Part shown: positions 21,701 through 30,777 of the stretch, piece by piece
How positions within the stretch are numbered: position 1 is the stretch's first letter
Layout of the letters: each line of letters begins with the position of its first letter
NCBI GenBank assembly: GCA_003254905.1
Contig: QANU01084557.1
Span: 1-64,000, forward strand
Reading direction: 5' to 3'
DNA from: Nissolia schottii
Taxonomy: Eukaryota > Streptophyta > Magnoliopsida > Fabales > Fabaceae
DNA length: 64,000 nt
Position numbers and translations under genes: made by a program
Notes under the pieces: generated by a model
What the model was told of the DNA's origin: nothing
Database searches by the model: none
What the model saw: the letters and a program-made list of their open reading frames with translations, nothing else

Positions 21701-24700
21701 TTCACATTAAAGTATTTTTTTATTTTATAAAAATTTTATTTAATAAGCATTATCAACCAAATATAAATTTCAAAAAATCAACTTTTGTTATAAAAGAAAA
21801 ATCAACCATGTAAATTAATTATTTTTAATATAATAGTACATTATTTATGTATAAAAAATGGATTTTTGTTAACAAATTTCTTTAAGGAACTAGTTAAGAA
21901 AAAAAAATAGTAGGTTTATATTAAAAAAATAAAATTTTTATGTTTTCAATAAATAATGAATACATTTTAAGCTTAAAATTTATACTTTGAGTTCCTTGAG
22001 AAAACCCATGAAAAATATAATACAGTATTTTCATTAATCTCACTTTGTTCCAATTTCGGATATACCTAAAAAAAATCAATCCATTTTTTCTCTAAAATTT
22101 CCCAGTCAACGATATTAGTTGAAGTATATCCATTATGTAGTGGGAAAAATGAAGTATGGCAGTACTTTAATGTGACGAGAGTAGAGACATAACTTTCATA
22201 GTGATATACTTGACTTTAAAAAGTTAATAGATGCTAATGGCGCACCAATTAAGTGAATCATGTCTATCAATAATAAACTCTGCTTGACATTTCCTTTCCT
22301 CGGATTTAAAATTTTCGTCAAATCTTATTATAAAAGAGAAAACTTAGATCAATTTTTTTATCCATTATAGTTAACTCAAAAAAAAAGTTCAGTTATTATT
22401 ATATAATTTAAACAATAAATATAATGCTAATCTAGACTTTTCCCTTATCTTAATTACCGACGATTTGCTTATAAAATTTTGAAAGCACTCAGTTTTAATA
22501 ACCAATATAAAATAGGAACATATTGAAGGTAATAGAAACATGGTTGTCACTTTTTTTTATCTATTTTCACTCCCACTATAAATTATTTTACTTGACAACT
22601 TCTCTAAAATACTCTTACACACATGAGAATGTGATAATTTTCATTTTCTTCTATTTAATGTCACACTAACTATACAATACTCTTAGATAATTTCTCAAAA
22701 ATACACTTTCATAGTTTCTTTTTATAAAAATATATGAATTCACTAGCTTTATAAAATAACTTAAAATAAATATTAATTAAAGAAAATAAAATAATTTAAA
22801 TCCAACCTATACTCATTATTATGATAATAAAATAGCTTGCTAATAAAAATAAAAAATAGTTTGAAAACAAAATTTAATATTTATTTTACATATTTTTTAA
22901 AATAAAAAATTCCTTATATTTTTAAGGAGGTTCTGTTATCACTCCTTGTCAATTAAAATTATTGTTGTTACAACTACTAATTTCTTGTTAGTTTCTTAAA
23001 AGTTTATATTTTTTAATTACCACTCCTGATTTATTTAGTTTTATGTAAAAATTATGTATTTTATGAATTTATAAAATTATTTATTTAATATAATAATTTA
23101 TAATATTATTTATTTAATATACAAATATAGATAATTAAAAATTGAATTTAACCTCTAAATTTGTTTTACTAGCACAATAATTATAATTCTTTTTCAAAAT
23201 GTTTTATTTATTTCATTTTTACATACAAAATTTAACCTAATATATTTTGATTAAAAAAATCATGAAGTTCAAAACTTTTCTTAATTTAATTACCAATATA
23301 AACGGCAGTTTAGAAAAATCAGTAAAAAAAATTTATTTACTGAAGGTTTTACGTAATATAAATCAAATAATTTTTTTACGTAAAATTTATATTTATCATC
23401 ATGATAGGAAAATGGTTTATATGTTAAATTTGAGTTTAACTTCTCATTATGTTTTAAGATATAACGGTTTTTATATTAAAGTTGTGCTAACTAGCTACAT
23501 GTACACCCATATTCCATACACCATACATACACTTATATAATAATATTGTGGGCCTCCAAAATAACCGCCCCATTCACTCTCTCTCCTACCCTCACCAAAA
23601 CGCACGTTAAGCCACGCTTCCCACTTGCAATATATTTCGTTTGCACTTCCTTTGGTTTCCAGGAGTTTAGTGTGAGAATATTAATAAGCAAAGCATATAA
23701 TTTTGACAAATCTTTCCTTGTAAAAAAGGATCGACTCTCTAACAATTTTCACAGGACCATACTATGCACAAATAAATACTCTGCACAAATAAATACTCAA
23801 GGATAATTAATGTTTGTTTGGGCCACATATTATGCAAATTGTAGATATTTTGTAAATGACTCTTTGTTACATTAGTATACACAAGGTTTGTGTTATAGTG
23901 TCCCTAATGCTTGTGCTATAGGGGTATAAAGTTTGAGTAGTTAATATGCTAAAATGCACATCCTCTTCCTCAACAAAGATAGAATCTATTTCTTGTGGAT
24001 AATGTTTGCACATACGCCTATTTAATGTTTGCACTTACGCCCATTAAAAGTTTGCACACTTCTACAATACATCAGATTCTGCATTTTTATGCATTTGTGA
24101 CAAACACATAATGCTTATATCACACCATCTAATGTTTATCATGACAATATGTAAAAAAAATTGTGTCAAAATGTTTATAATATTTATGCATTAATTGTTG
24201 AAAGGTTGAGAATGTGCCAAAATGCACATCCTCTTCCTTAACAAAGACAAAACCTGTGATCTATGGATATGTTTGCACATACGCCCATTTAATGTTTGCA
24301 CTTATGCCCATTTAAAGTTTGCACACTTCTACAATACATCAGATTCTGCATTTTTATGCATTTGTGACAAACACATAATGCTTATATCACACCATCTAAT
24401 GTTTATTCATGACAATATGTAAACATTATGTCAAAATATTTATAATATTTATTCATTACTTGTTGAAAGATTGAGACAAAGACAAAACCTGTGACTTGTG
24501 AATAATGTTTGCACATATGTCGATTTAATGTTTGCACTTATGCCCATTTAAAGTTTGCATATTCAATTTTCTGTCATATGCATGTTAGTGATGAATGAGC
24601 ATTAGCACGTGTAAAACTTCAGTACACTAAAATTTCACAGAGATGTCAAAAAACAAAACTCTTCATAGAAATCAAAGAAAAAAAAGCATGAAAACGATGA

Positions 24701-26066
24701 TGATATAAACATAATAGAAAATTGAATGACGATGATGAGAGGATAATCAAAGAAAGGATGATGATGATTATGATAATATAATAATGGATAACGATGACAG
24801 GAGGATGAGAGAATGACAGAGGATGACGATGATGATGATGACAAACATAACAGAACAAGGATGAGAGGTTGAAGACGATGAATGAAAACGATGACGAGAA
24901 CGAGTACGGGATTGGGGTGCGCGCGTGGTGTATAATTATACGCTATACGTATAATTATCATTAATTGCATATAAAACCGTATAAAAGAGTGGTGTATGTA
25001 CGAGTATATGATTTAGGGGTGTATATAGAGCATTTTTGTTTATATTAAATAAGTCATTTTAGAGAAGTTGTTAACTAGAATGATTTAGAGTGAGTGGAGA
25101 GTAGTGGGAAAGATAAGGCAAAAGAAAATAAATGCTTACCAGAACATTAGCCTTGATGATAGTATCGCGGGTATGACCAGAGGCAGCATCATCTCCAAGA
25201 ACAGACAGCATGACATCAATGAAATCCTGTTTCTCACCGCCGCTCTTCACAGTACTGTGCTCTTCAACCCAGCTTCCCACAAGCGCGTCCAGATCTTTCG
25301 CAATTCGTTTCATGGACTTGAGCACTCTGCCTTGTGCACCCAACCGCCCAATTAGTGGAATGAAATCAGAGGGAACAAACTCCCCAGATATCTGCATGAA
25401 CTCCTTCATCAGATCCACGATTCTATGCGCCTCCGCGTCATCCGCATCTTGCAAGTAGCTGAAATACCTCTTCCCGGCAATCATCTCCGTGATTATGTTG
25501 AAGGTCAGCCGTTCCAACCACTCACTCATGACAACCTTAACCGCCGAATTACCCCCTAAATACATCGCCAAGTCATCGACCAAGGTGTCGATTTCGGACT
25601 CATAGACGTGCCTCAGCGACTCGAGGCGGCGAGCGGAGAGTAATTCGAGCATGGTCAGCTTCCTAATCTTGGTGCAATAGGCTCCATTGGCAGCGAATCC
25701 GAGCCCCGCGTAGTTGTAGCTGAAGTGGAACCCTTGGCTAGACTTTGGACGCGAGGCTAGAACTTTGTCGTTTGTGGTGAAACACTCTTTGACTGCCTCT
25801 CGGTTGCAGACCACGAGTGCAGGGTATGCTCCGAGGCGGATTTGGAAGATGGGGCCGTACTTATCGGCGAAAGCGGCGAAGGTTCGTGCGAGGGGTTGCC
25901 CTCCGAGTAGATGGAGGTGACCAATCAAAGGTAGCGCACCTGATGGTTCTGGCGCTTGGAGTGTCTTGGTGTTGTGGTGACTGGATCCTCTCATCCTCCA
26001 TGTGTTGTAGACAAGAACTAGAGCTAAAGCTATCACTATTATTGATGTTTGGGAAAGGAAATCCAT
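18751..26066 (-). CDS. Cytochrome P450, CYP82 family (gene B), two exons
   Basis: Encodes a 514-residue P450: exon 1 is 26066-25140 (309 codons, ending CTG|GTAAGC) and exon 2 is 19368-18751 (after TTTAG; TAA stop). The intron is 5771 bp. N-terminal anchor at residues 5-21; hinge APEPSGALP at 38-46; AGSDT at 314-318; ETLR at 371-374; PERF at 426-429; heme loop FGSGRRICPG with Cys454. Two oddities stand out. The conserved Trp of C-helix WxxxR is Cys131 (YCTKIR; gene A has YWAKIR), a residue that normally contacts a heme propionate. Also, YPP after ExxR is YPQ. The frame is otherwise intact, so the gene may be coding but impaired or changed. It is a segmental duplicate of gene A. Its promoter is split by a 5-kb transposon at the TATA-like site, so expression may be altered. 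Confidence 0.92.
19556..19585. repeat. (TA)n microsatellite ending in a single N
   Basis: About 26 bp of ta repeats with one unresolved base at 19585. Unlike the other single-N positions it has no duplicated flanks beyond the simple repeat, so the joint could be a repeat-length ambiguity. Confidence 0.85.
20565..20790. repeat. Degenerate minisatellite of gtaatgtttgttt units
   Basis: About eight units of 22-30 bp, each with (g/t)taatg(t/c)ttg(t/a)tt and a variable spacer such as tgtgtggt, ttcatgtta or tagagtgat. Similar words occur in intron A (9380-9570), in the TIR element at 23950-24560, and in gene C intron 1 (40020-40140). Confidence 0.65.
21175..21431. mobile_element. Solo LTR, 257 bp (fossil) in gene B intron
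   Basis: Reads TGTTAAACATCG ... ATTCTTAACA with perfect 5-bp target duplications gtaag at 21170-21174 and 21432-21436. A TATA-like cctatttataggctg lies at 21310-21325. The matching place in gene A's intron (9678-9690, gttgattgaaaggtag) lacks it, giving a natural empty site. Size and ends fit a small Ty1/copia-type LTR, but the family is not certain. The insertion postdates the A/B duplication or was lost from A; it is a lone LTR with no internal part. Confidence 0.85.
23481..25038. mobile_element. TIR element with about 11-bp target duplication (Mutator-like), 1558 bp
   Basis: Bounded by tttatattaaa on both sides (23470-23480 and 25039-25049). Gene A's intron has a single related copy near 11807-11818 and no insert. 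The ends are imperfect inverted repeats: gctacatgtacaccc on the left, and on the right, inverted, atgctctatatacacccct. A 9-11 bp duplication suggests the Mutator superfamily. No transposase is present. The interior carries a 268-bp direct repeat and a low-complexity region with repeated gatgatgac words near 24680-24890. Confidence 0.7.
23951..24565. repeat. 268-bp direct repeat, about 2.4 copies
   Basis: aaaatgcacatcctcttcct starts at 23951 and recurs at 24219 (last bases vary); a partial third copy starts near 24476 (acaaagacaaaacctg). The units are about 90% alike and contain aatgtttgcac and tgcattt(g/t)tgacaaac. They lie inside the TIR element of gene B's intron. Confidence 0.85.
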
Positions 26067-26130
26067 GGCTTAATCTGATCTGAAACTTGTGTGAGAGAGA
26101 TCAAAGGCTTGTGTGACATATATATATTGG
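26067..26130 (-). promoter_or_regulatory. Gene B leader and putative TATA box, at a transposon border
   Basis: On the minus strand CCAATATATATATGTC spans about 26115-26130, 50-64 bp before the ATG, and is the only TATA-like sequence between the start codon and the insertion. It overlaps the 10-bp target duplication TATATATTGG (26121-26130). The original upstream sequence resumes at 31104. Leader sequence between here and the ATG is almost the same as in gene A. Confidence 0.55.
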
Positions 26131-26174
26131 GACAATTTTATTATAATACGTCTGTGATACAAACTAATTATCAA

Positions 26175-26697
26175 GATGATGAGGGCAGGCACAAGAATAT
26201 TAATTAGTTGGAATACAATTTCAATCTTGTGACTGAAGCTTATGTAAAATAGAACATATCTTCAACAGAGAATCGTTGCATAGGACCGGAAACGAAATGA
26301 TGCATGTCTTATATTCAAATATTGGACGTGTGGGCAACCGAGAATTATCAAGAATTGAACACAACATCTGGACTTTTATATAAACCAGCTTGTAGATACA
26401 CAAACCAGATGACACCATCAAACATTTGGACACCCAAATTCGGCCAACTTCAGTCGATATCCATTGCAGTAATAAGTAGTAATCTGTGGGCGGGCACACG
26501 TCCAATATTTGAATTCTTGATAACTCTTGGCGCTGCCCACACGTCCAATATTTGAATATAAGACATGCATCATTTCGTTTCCGGTCCTATGCAACGATTC
26601 TCTGTTGAATATATGTTCTATTTCACATAAGCTTCAGTCACAAGATTGAAATTGTATTCCAACCAATTAATATTCTTGTGCCTGCCCTCACCATCGA
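26175..26697. repeat. Long inverted repeat (arms about 185 bp, loop about 150 bp)
   Basis: The left arm 26175-26358 and the right arm 26511-26697 are inverted copies with only a handful of mismatches, sharing gagggcaggcacaagaata, ggaccggaaacgaaatgatg and attggacgtgtgggca. The motif acgtccaatatttgaat recurs once more at the loop edge (about 26499). An RNA across this region would fold into a long near-perfect hairpin. No coding sequence. It lies about 110 bp upstream of gene B's start and could be a foldback transposon or a hairpin small-RNA locus. Confidence 0.85.
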
Positions 26698-26925
26698 ACG
26701 TTGGGTTAGTAGAACATAACCTTTCATACGTTCATATTAGAAAAGAAGCTGATGATGATAATATATCCGTATGAACATACTAAGGGCAATGTCAACACAC
26801 GTGAATCCCCAAGGACTGTACACAAATTTTTCAAGGCATAATATAGTTAGAAAATATCTTACACTCGTTTTATTTAAACAATAGCATGAGTTTAATATAA
26901 TTATTGATTTAATAATGTGAATTGA

Positions 26926-27185
26926 CATTGTTTGAGAAGTAGAACAAAGTCATGACATCCAAGAACCTTTTAAGTGTTATGTCATTTGTTGGAAAATACG
27001 TATTTCAAAAGCTCTAGTCTCACGTTGGTTAGATCACATTGAGAAGGGAGTTGGACTCGCGTGCATGGGTCCAAGCCATTTGGGCTCTTCGAAGTGCAAA
27101 TCGATGGATTTGCCCCCTTGCGCGCATGACAAATAGCGTCTCAGTCTTTTTTGCAAGATTATTTTTTAGACTTTTGCATCTTATC
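26926..27185 (-). repeat. Dispersed arm repeat (same family as the arms at 15258-15657)
   Basis: Matches the right arm at 16779-17090 in the same orientation: ttgacattgtttgagaagta, gtatttcaaaagctctagtc, ggttagatcaca, and tcgaagtgcaaatcgatgga. Its start (tgttggaaaatacgtatttc at 26988) resembles the LTR of a miniature terminal-repeat retroelement, but this is only suggestive. Confidence 0.6.
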
Positions 27186-28052
27186 CGGTAACCCTTATTT
27201 TTTTGGACTTTACCATGTTAAACCATGCTTCCTTATTAAATTAAACAATGGAATAAAGAAGTCATACTATTATGTATAACTATATAATATATTACCAATT
27301 TTATATGCATAATGTGTATGGATAAAATAATGTTTAAACATATTATATTATATAATTTATATTAAAATATATTATATAATTAACAACAAGAAAAAAGGCT
27401 ATTACCGTCGATTTTATCGTCGGAGTTACCGTCGGCTTTTCACGTTACTGTCAGCATTACCGTCAGACACGGACACACGGTAAAAGTGTCGATGGTAATT
27501 AAATTACCGTCGGAAAATGATAACCAACGGTAATTACCGGCGGGAAAAACTGACGTAAACCGGTTCAGATTTGAGTACATTTGAACCGGTTTACCGTTGG
27601 TCGAAGGCGACGATAATATAATAATATTTTATTTGGTTTGTACTGTTGGTCAACACCGACGGTAAAATATGTTAATATTTTATTTATTACCGCTGGATAT
27701 AACCGACGGTAATAAATAAATTATTTTAAAAAGTAAAATTTTAGTTAAATTTGTTGGATCATTTGTTTTAATAAATAGTGATAATTATGTTAATAAAATA
27801 ATTGTAATTTACAAATAATAAAAATTCATATTTAAGAAGCAATTAAATATTTTGGAGTTAATTAGTAGTAAAAAATATTTAAATAAGTAATAAAAATAAT
27901 TGTTAATAATAAAAATTTATATTTAACAAGCAATTAAATATTTAAAAATAATTGTTTATATGTTATGTTAGGAGATGTGGTGGATATGGGCGGTAGAATT
28001 TAAAGATAGGAAAACGTGGTTTCTTAAGTAAGATGTAACAGCCCAAAAAATT

Positions 28053-28268
28053 ACTTTGCAAAAAGACCGAGACGCTCTTTATCGTGTGCGCGGGGGGGAG
28101 GGGGAATCCATCGAATTTCACTTCGAAGAGCCCAAGTGGCTTTGACTCATGCGCGTGAGGCCAACTCCCTTCTCAACTCTTTTTACCAATACAACAACTA
28201 CTAAAGATATATAAACACTTAAAAGGTTTGTGATCTAATCAATGTGGGACTAGAACTTTTGAAATATG
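28053..28268 (+). repeat. Dispersed arm repeat inside the CACTA-like element
   Basis: Matches the left arm at 15370-15590 in the same orientation: cgctctttatcgtgtgcg, cttcgaagagccca, caacaactactaaag, and aatgtgggactaga. With the opposite-orientation copy at 26926-27185 it makes a second widely spaced inverted pair. Confidence 0.65.
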
Positions 28269-28289
28269 AGTTAGCTTCATTTTGACTCA

Positions 28290-30009
28290 CTCTCTCTAAG
28301 GCAACCAGGCTTGAAAGTATGCCACCTATACTCACACACACAGAGTAACCGTTTTCTCTTCCCATACACCCACTTATAGCTTAGAACCAAAAAGCTATTG
28401 AGATAATTACATGCCACCTCTCATTTCCTTTCCTCACGTTTCCCCCCTCTCTCTCTCTTTGCGTGACACTATTGATCAGTTACTGAACTGCATTCTTATA
28501 GAAACTCCTCACAACAATTAATTTTTCTATGCATAAACGATGTTAACAATAAGTAATAATACAAATGGGTGAATCGTATTTTACCCAAGACAAATCTTTT
28601 GCACAAAACAGAAACCTTATTGATCTATTACTAGCAGGGCTTGAAAGTAGGGAATAGTTATTTTTAATAGCAATCATAAGAGTAGAAGTAGCAAGTAGTG
28701 AGTAGTTATTGAAAATTGTAACCATAAGAGTAAAAGTGAAAATAAAGTTAGACATCAAGCAGCAATTATTTCTTGATATCATCTTTTCAGTGCTGCAAAT
28801 GAAACCTGCTAGAACTTGCTTCCTTTTATAATCTTCAACGTAGTGTTAGTGTGGCTTCTAGTTTTGCAATTCTTTTTATAATCAGAATTAAGCTCCACCG
28901 TAACAATTAAATAAGACACAAAAGAAGCTAATTACACTATTAACAATAGTTTTCAAGAGATAATAAAAACTTACCACTTATCTTTAGAAGCACAAACACT
29001 GTAGCAGCAGTAAAGAAGACCATGGATATTGACATCCAGAAGTGCTAGAAAACAAAAGTATGCAACTTAGTGTTGGGCTTTCGGGAAAATAGAGACAAAA
29101 TGCAAAAATGACATAATCTACTGAGTAAAAGACACTTATTTGTTGTAATCAAGTCTTGAATAAGGTATAAGGCTATTCATAAGAATGAAATGTGAAACAT
29201 TATCCGTGATCAGAAAACAAAATGTATGACCAAAAAGATGTCACAATGACATAAACCACCAACAGAAAATCAAAGGAATCACTAAAATGAGAGTCAGCAA
29301 GCCACAATTTGTACATAAAAGGAATAATTGTCAATGCAGTGAAAAACAAGGACTAAAGCGAAAAGGAAAGGAAAGTTATGGTTTATTTATATATATCATA
29401 GTTATCGCAGGTTTAATTTTACTTTTCATAAAGAGAAAACAAAGATAATTTAATTTTGATCTCTACCCTAAACCCACCAACATTAAGTGATAAGCATCAT
29501 CTAGATCCATACCATCAAAGGCTTTGAAATTATGGATATTATCACAATCTTATTGCTATTTCGCATTCTATGTCTCTCTATGATAATTAAAACTCTAACA
29601 TACATTAAGGATTTTCAAAGAGTGCTACTTAAAACCATTAAAACTGAATACTTTAAATTGCCAAGTAGATGCTAGCACAGGCCACAAATCAACTAATTTA
29701 TCAACTGATGAATAACATCTTACAGGAAAAGTTTCCCATACTACTTCATCGGTCAAATTTTCATTATCTCCAGGCATCAAAGCCCTACACATCCTATACA
29801 GAGACATTTTTGTCTTCAATGCATCCATTTGATAGAACATAAAAGAGTAGTGAGCTTGTATAATTGATCAACATTGAGACTAAACATGCCTAGCCAAACA
29901 GTTAAACTATTTAAAACATTTTAAGTTATGAAACGATTTATAACAACTTCTCAGCTATCAAACAGAGGGAAAACCAAATCAATAACAAGCCAAGGTACAC
30001 CTCTACCTA
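28290..30009. other. Interior of the CACTA-like element, no intact gene
   Basis: Apart from the exon-like fragment at 28975-29046, I see only a 71-residue minus-strand open frame (29625-29840) that resembles no family I know. Base composition is closer to gene intron than to the subterminal arrays, which fits captured host sequence. Confidence 0.4.
28975..29046 (-). pseudogene. Exon-like captured fragment, membrane-segment coding
   Basis: On the minus strand a stretch of about 72 bp is bounded by TTTTGTTTTCTAG (acceptor-like) and GTAAGTTTT (donor-like). It encodes HFWMSISMVFFTAATVFVLL, a hydrophobic membrane-like segment. It lies inside the CACTA-like element and has no other exon that I can recognise, so a captured host-gene exon is inferred. 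The parent gene is not identified. Confidence 0.35.
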
Positions 30010-30287
30010 GCGGTGGTGGGGTGGTCCGCGGTGGTTGCTCCCACGGTCGGCGTGCCGTGCTGGTTCTGCGGTGGTGAGGTGACGGTGGGAAGAAGGGAGT
30101 GGAGGGGAGGACGAAGGAAAGAGCAGAAGGAGAGGAAGTATGGATGGGCGTAGGTGGAGCCGCGGTGGTGGTTTCGCACTAGTTCCGCGGTCGGCGTGCC
30201 GTGCTGGTTCCGTGGTGGTGAGGTGACGGTGGGAAGAAGGGAATGGAGGGGAGGACGAAGGAAAGAGCAGAAGAAGAGGAAGTACAA
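30010..30287. repeat. 144-bp tandem duplication, GC-rich leader-like sequence
   Basis: cggtcggcgtgccgtgctgg occurs at 30044 and 30188, and the 130-bp units run to aggaagta in both. Read on the minus strand it is CT-rich, then Pro/Arg/His-rich in all frames, like the leader and first exon of CACTA elements. The minus-strand frames over it are repeats of the same low-complexity peptide and not a gene. Confidence 0.8.
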
Positions 30288-30777
30288 AACAAAATGGGAA
30301 CAAGAGAAACCAAATTCGTTTAAGTGTTCGGATCTGAGACATTACCGGCAGACATAACCGACGGTAACCATTGAATTTTGACGGTAATAATATAAAATAA
30401 AACGAATCGTTTTATTAAACACATTACCATCAGTAATTACTGACGGTAACTTGCTTTCCAAAAACGATGCATTTTTATTCATAAAGTTACCGCCCGATCC
30501 AAGCAACACCAACGGTAACCCAATTAAATGGCGCCAACATTTTGGAGCCAAAATGGAAAATTTTAAATAAAATTTTTACCGTCGGATATTACCGACGGTA
30601 AAGGTAATTAAATGCTCAGGAAACAGTGCCAACTCTTATTTCGAAGGGTTTACCGACGGTAATGGACATATTGCTTAGTTTTTTCTGCGAACCAGTTACC
30701 GTCGGTAAAGTGGTAAATGCCGACGGTAATACCGTCGAAAACTAACCGACGGTAATTTTTGGACGGTAATAGTCATA

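Larger units (their letters stand above)
19369..25139 (-). other. Intron of P450 gene B, enlarged by insertions
   Basis: 5771 bp against 2922 bp in gene A. The excess is accounted for by a segment at about 19555-20870 with a gtaatgtttgt minisatellite, a solo LTR (21175-21431) and a TIR element (23481-25038). The remaining sequence aligns with intron A. The CT-rich stretch at 20160-20470 resembles a transcribed leader, but no gene follows it. Confidence 0.75.

Noticed and set aside
24635-24970. Minus-strand frame rich in Ser, Ile and His within gene B intron
   Set aside because: Arises from gatgatgac low-complexity sequence in a TIR element; no recognisable protein.
30003-30342. Pro/Ser-rich minus-strand frames with an internal repeat
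   Set aside because: Low-complexity translation of a 144-bp tandem duplication in a GC-rich CACTA leader; no start context, domain or splice support.
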